DNA of 8,315 bases from Flavobacteriales bacterium (GTDB lineage Bacteria > Bacteroidota > Bacteroidia > Flavobacteriales > BACL11), in assembly GCA_012960835.1 (NCBI GenBank), contig DUAL01000190.1, forward strand, positions 1,018 to 9,332, given 5' to 3'. Below, piece after piece: positions 6,236 through 8,315 of the stretch (position 1 is its first letter; the number at the start of each line of letters is the position of its first letter). The position numbers and the translations under genes were made by a program. Under the pieces are notes generated by a model. It made no database searches. It was not told where the DNA came from and saw nothing but the letters and a program-made list of their open reading frames with translations.

Positions 6236-7987
6236 TTAGCTCTCTTTTTTGTTTTGTTTTGTAAAGATGTCGTAATAGAATCCTTTGCTGTTTATTAAGC
6301 TTTGGTGGTCTCCTTTCTCTGTTAGTTTTCCATCTTCTAATACAAGGATTAAGTCTGCATTTTGTATGGCTGAAATTCTATGACTAATAATGATAGTTGT
6401 TCTTTTGCTTGTTTCGTTTTTAAGGTTCGCTAATATTTTTTGTTCTTTATTAGAATCTACTGCCGAAAGACAATCATCAAAAATAAAGATAGATGGTGAT
6501 TTGTAAATTGCCCTTGCAATAGCGATTCTCTGTCTTTGTCCGCCAGAGAGTTGCACGCCTCTTTCACCAACAATTGTTTTGTATTTTTCAGGAAACCGTT
6601 TTATATCAGAAGTTATTTCAGCAGTTGCCGCTACTTTCTTTATCTTTTGCTGACTAATTTCATCACTACCAAAAGAAATGTTTTCTTCAATAGTACCAGA
6701 AAAAAGATAACCATCTTGTGGCACATAGCCAATTGCTTTTCGGAGTGAATATAGATTAAGATTTTTTAATTTCTTCCCTCCTAAATAAATAGCCCCATTT
6801 TCAGCATCATAAATTCTGCAAATAAGATTTGCGATAGTCGATTTTCCACAGCCAGTTTTACCAAATATTGCCAAGGTAGAACCTTCTTTAATTTTAAAAC
6901 TAATATTTTTTAAAGCAGCAATTCCTGTATCTGGATAGGTGAATGACACATCCTTAAATTCGATATCACCTTTTATTGGTGTTTGCGCATTGGTATAATT
7001 TACAATTTCCGATTTAGTATTGAGGAATTCATTAATCCTTTCTTGGGATGCTGCCGCTCTTTGAATAAGAGAAGTAACCCAACCCACTGAGGCTACTGGC
7101 CAGGATAGCATGTTTACATAGATAATGAATTCAGCAATATTTCCTGTTGTTATATTTCCCATTATCGCCTGTTTGCCTCCAAAATAAACAGTTAGTATTG
7201 TGCTAAGTCCAATCATAAAAATAATAAGCGGGAAAAACAGGGCTTCCACTTTTACTAATTTCAGGTTTTTGCCAGTATAATCTTTACAAAGCATATCAAA
7301 TTTATGGGCTGAATTTTCTTCATTTCTGAACGATTTTAAAATATTAATTCCTGAAAAAGTTTCTTGTGAAAAAGTAGTAAGTACCGATAATTGCTTTTGC
7401 ACTTGTTCACTTCTTCTATTCATAATATTACTTACATAATATACTGAAATCGCCAAAAGCGGAAGAGGAAGTAAAACATAAACAGAAAGCGCTGGGCTTA
7501 TTCGGAACATAGTGGTAATTACCAAACAAAAAAGCGTAACAATATTGATGGCATACATTAGTGCTGGCCCCAAATACATCCTTACTCTACTTACATCTTC
7601 CGTAATTCTATTCATCATATCACCAGTGTTATTTTGCTTATAAAATGCAATACTCAAATGCTGGTAGTGCTGATATATTTCGTTTTTTAAATCAAATTCT
7701 ATTTTTCGCGACATTACGATTATGGTTTGCCGCATAAAGAACATAAACACCCCTTTTAACAAAGCAAAAAGAAGAATTAACCCTCCGAAATAAATCAGTA
7801 TTGATGAATACTCTCCTGCATTTGAAGGGTTTTGACTCATTATTAATTTTACTTGATCGAATGCTTTTCGGACAAACTCAGCAGGGTAGAGTGCAAAAAC
7901 ATTGGAGATGAAAATAAATATAAAACCTAGTGAAAACCGATAACGGTATTTCCAAAGATACTTATTAAGATAGGCTAAATGCTTCAA
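6236..7987 (-). CDS. ABC exporter, fused membrane and ATPase domains
   Basis: This 583-residue half-transporter has an N-terminal membrane domain (about 15-315, six probable helices) and a C-terminal ATPase (about 340-575). Walker A is GKTGCGKST (376-384), the Q-loop YVPQDGYLF (421-429), the signature LSGGQRQR (480-487), Walker B FIFDDCLSAVD (501-511), and the switch histidine H536 in ISHR. The base after the Walker B aspartate is D505, not the usual catalytic glutamate. The transported substrate cannot be told; relatives (MdlA, LmrC types) export lipids or drugs. The open frame extends to 8242, but residues upstream of the MKHLAYLNKYLWKY block run antisense to the dehydrogenase gene and look non-native. 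I therefore choose TTG at 7987, which gives a normal family length; no in-frame ATG lies between 7987 and the antisense part. Confidence 0.93.
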   Translation of the reverse strand: MKHLAYLNKYLWKYRYRFSLGFIFIFISNVFALYPAEFVRKAFDQVKLIMSQNPSNAGEYSSILIYFGGLILLFALLKGVFMFFMRQTIIVMSRKIEFDLKNEIYQHYQHLSIAFYKQNNTGDMMNRITEDVSRVRMYLGPALMYAINIVTLFCLVITTMFRISPALSVYVLLPLPLLAISVYYVSNIMNRRSEQVQKQLSVLTTFSQETFSGINILKSFRNEENSAHKFDMLCKDYTGKNLKLVKVEALFFPLIIFMIGLSTILTVYFGGKQAIMGNITTGNIAEFIIYVNMLSWPVASVGWVTSLIQRAAASQERINEFLNTKSEIVNYTNAQTPIKGDIEFKDVSFTYPDTGIAALKNISFKIKEGSTLAIFGKTGCGKSTIANLICRIYDAENGAIYLGGKKLKNLNLYSLRKAIGYVPQDGYLFSGTIEENISFGSDEISQQKIKKVAATAEITSDIKRFPEKYKTIVGERGVQLSGGQRQRIAIARAIYKSPSIFIFDDCLSAVDSNKEQKILANLKNETSKRTTIIISHRISAIQNADLILVLEDGKLTEKGDHQSLINSKGFYYDIFTKQNKKES

Positions 7988-8005
7988 TGTTTTAGTTGTT
8001 TTTAT

Positions 8006-8036
8006 TTTGTAACACAGAAAAGAATCAGTAATTTTG
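8006..8036 (+). promoter_or_regulatory. Strong promoter match for the leucine dehydrogenase-type gene
   Basis: TTTG (8006-8009), exactly 19 bases, then TAATTTTG (8029-8036) matches both elements of the Bacteroidota housekeeping promoter with ideal spacing. Transcription would start near 8040-8043, leaving a leader of about 75 bases to the ATG at 8118. Confidence 0.7.
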
Positions 8037-8057
8037 CAAGCCGTTTTTTCTGCTGCC

Positions 8058-8085
8058 CAAAAGTAGAAATTATCTGTAAAACAAA
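8058..8085 (-). promoter_or_regulatory. Candidate promoter for the ABC exporter gene
   Basis: On the reverse strand TACTTTTG (8065-8058) is a perfect -7 box; a TTTG lies at 8085-8082, a spacing of 16 bases, slightly short. Transcription would start near 8051 and give a leader of about 64 bases to the TTG at 7987. It faces the rightward promoter at 8006-8036. Confidence 0.45.
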
Positions 8086-8117
8086 AGGGAAATAGAATTA
8101 ATAAAAACCATAAAAAA

Positions 8118-8315
8118 ATGATTGAACTAAATGGATTGAATGTAAGTGAGAGGCAAAGAAGCATTATTATGGATAAAATGGACAAAATGGGGCACGAACA
8201 AGTCGTATTTTGTAGAGATGAAAAAACAGGACTAAAAGCCATAATAGCAATACACGATACTACAATGGGCCCATCACTTGGAGGAGCGAGAATGTGGGAT
8301 TACAAAAATGAATTG
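8118..8315 (+). CDS. Leucine dehydrogenase-type Glu/Leu/Phe/Val dehydrogenase, N-terminal part
   Basis: The frame from ATG 8118 is open to the right edge (66 codons), so most of the protein (usually about 350-400 residues) lies outside. The segment HEQVVFCRDEKTGLKAIIAIHDT (26-48) followed by MGPSLGGARMW (50-60) is the characteristic start of the leucine/phenylalanine dehydrogenase branch; the glycine-rich block contributes to the amino-acid site. The enzyme deaminates branched-chain amino acids to 2-oxoacids with NAD. The catalytic lysine and NAD domain are not in view, so exact substrate is inferred. Family members often start about 10 residues before the HEQ or YEQ block, so ATG 8169 or 8178 are alternative starts; 8118 is chosen as the first ATG after the promoter. 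It is the only rightward gene. Confidence 0.87.
   Translation, partial: MIELNGLNVSERQRSIIMDKMDKMGHEQVVFCRDEKTGLKAIIAIHDTTMGPSLGGARMWDYKNEL

Noticed and set aside
6536..6748. Rightward 70-codon open frame opposite the ATPase domain of the ABC exporter.
   Set aside because: It is antisense to the conserved signature and Q-loop region, whose conservation explains the absence of stops; no supporting signal.
1..8315. Mobile element, phage, toxin-antitoxin, defence system or CRISPR.
   Set aside because: All sizeable open frames are explained by housekeeping families, no direct repeats or terminal inverted repeats framing a gene were seen, and base composition looks even throughout.

Overview
The window looks like chromosomal DNA of a low-GC member of the Bacteroidota, most likely a flavobacterium-like lineage. 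Three things point there. The gene order parA, parB, DUF5683, dapB, lepB, WbqC-like is, from memory, typical of the phylum. A PUR-alpha-like (DUF3276) gene sits next to it. The intergenic regions carry matches to the phylum-specific promoter pattern (TTTG, about 19 bases, TAnnTTTG), and there are no clear Shine-Dalgarno sequences ahead of the starts. No phage, insertion sequence, CRISPR, tRNA or rRNA is visible.

Layout, left to right. A carboxyltransferase (methylcrotonyl-CoA carboxylase beta type) runs leftward off the left edge (690 to 1), with its own promoter candidate. Next is a tightly packed leftward cluster, in transcription order parA (5525-4719), parB (4726-3866), a secreted or membrane DUF5683 protein (3869-3351), dapB (3341-2670), lepB (2644-1379) and a WbqC-like gene (1392-769). 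Genes overlap by 4 to 14 bases or are separated by at most 25, so this is very probably one operon. Upstream of parA are a promoter candidate, a small palindrome, a terminator and a large inverted repeat. These separate it from the leftward PUR-alpha-like gene (6174-5725), which has a strong promoter match of its own. Further right is a leftward ABC exporter (7987-6236) that probably starts at TTG. At the right edge the only rightward gene, a leucine dehydrogenase-type enzyme, begins near 8118 and runs off the window.

Together these are housekeeping functions: chromosome segregation (ParAB), diaminopimelate synthesis for lysine and peptidoglycan (DapB), signal peptide cleavage (LepB), nucleic-acid binding (PUR-alpha-like), export (ABC) and branched-chain amino acid metabolism. 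The last is represented at both edges, by a leucine dehydrogenase-type enzyme and a methylcrotonyl-CoA carboxylase-type subunit. I found no convincing unknown multi-gene system. The most interesting details are the overlapping face-to-face promoter candidates near 8006-8085, the aspartate in place of the catalytic glutamate in the ABC exporter, the structured parA upstream region, and the use of TTG starts.
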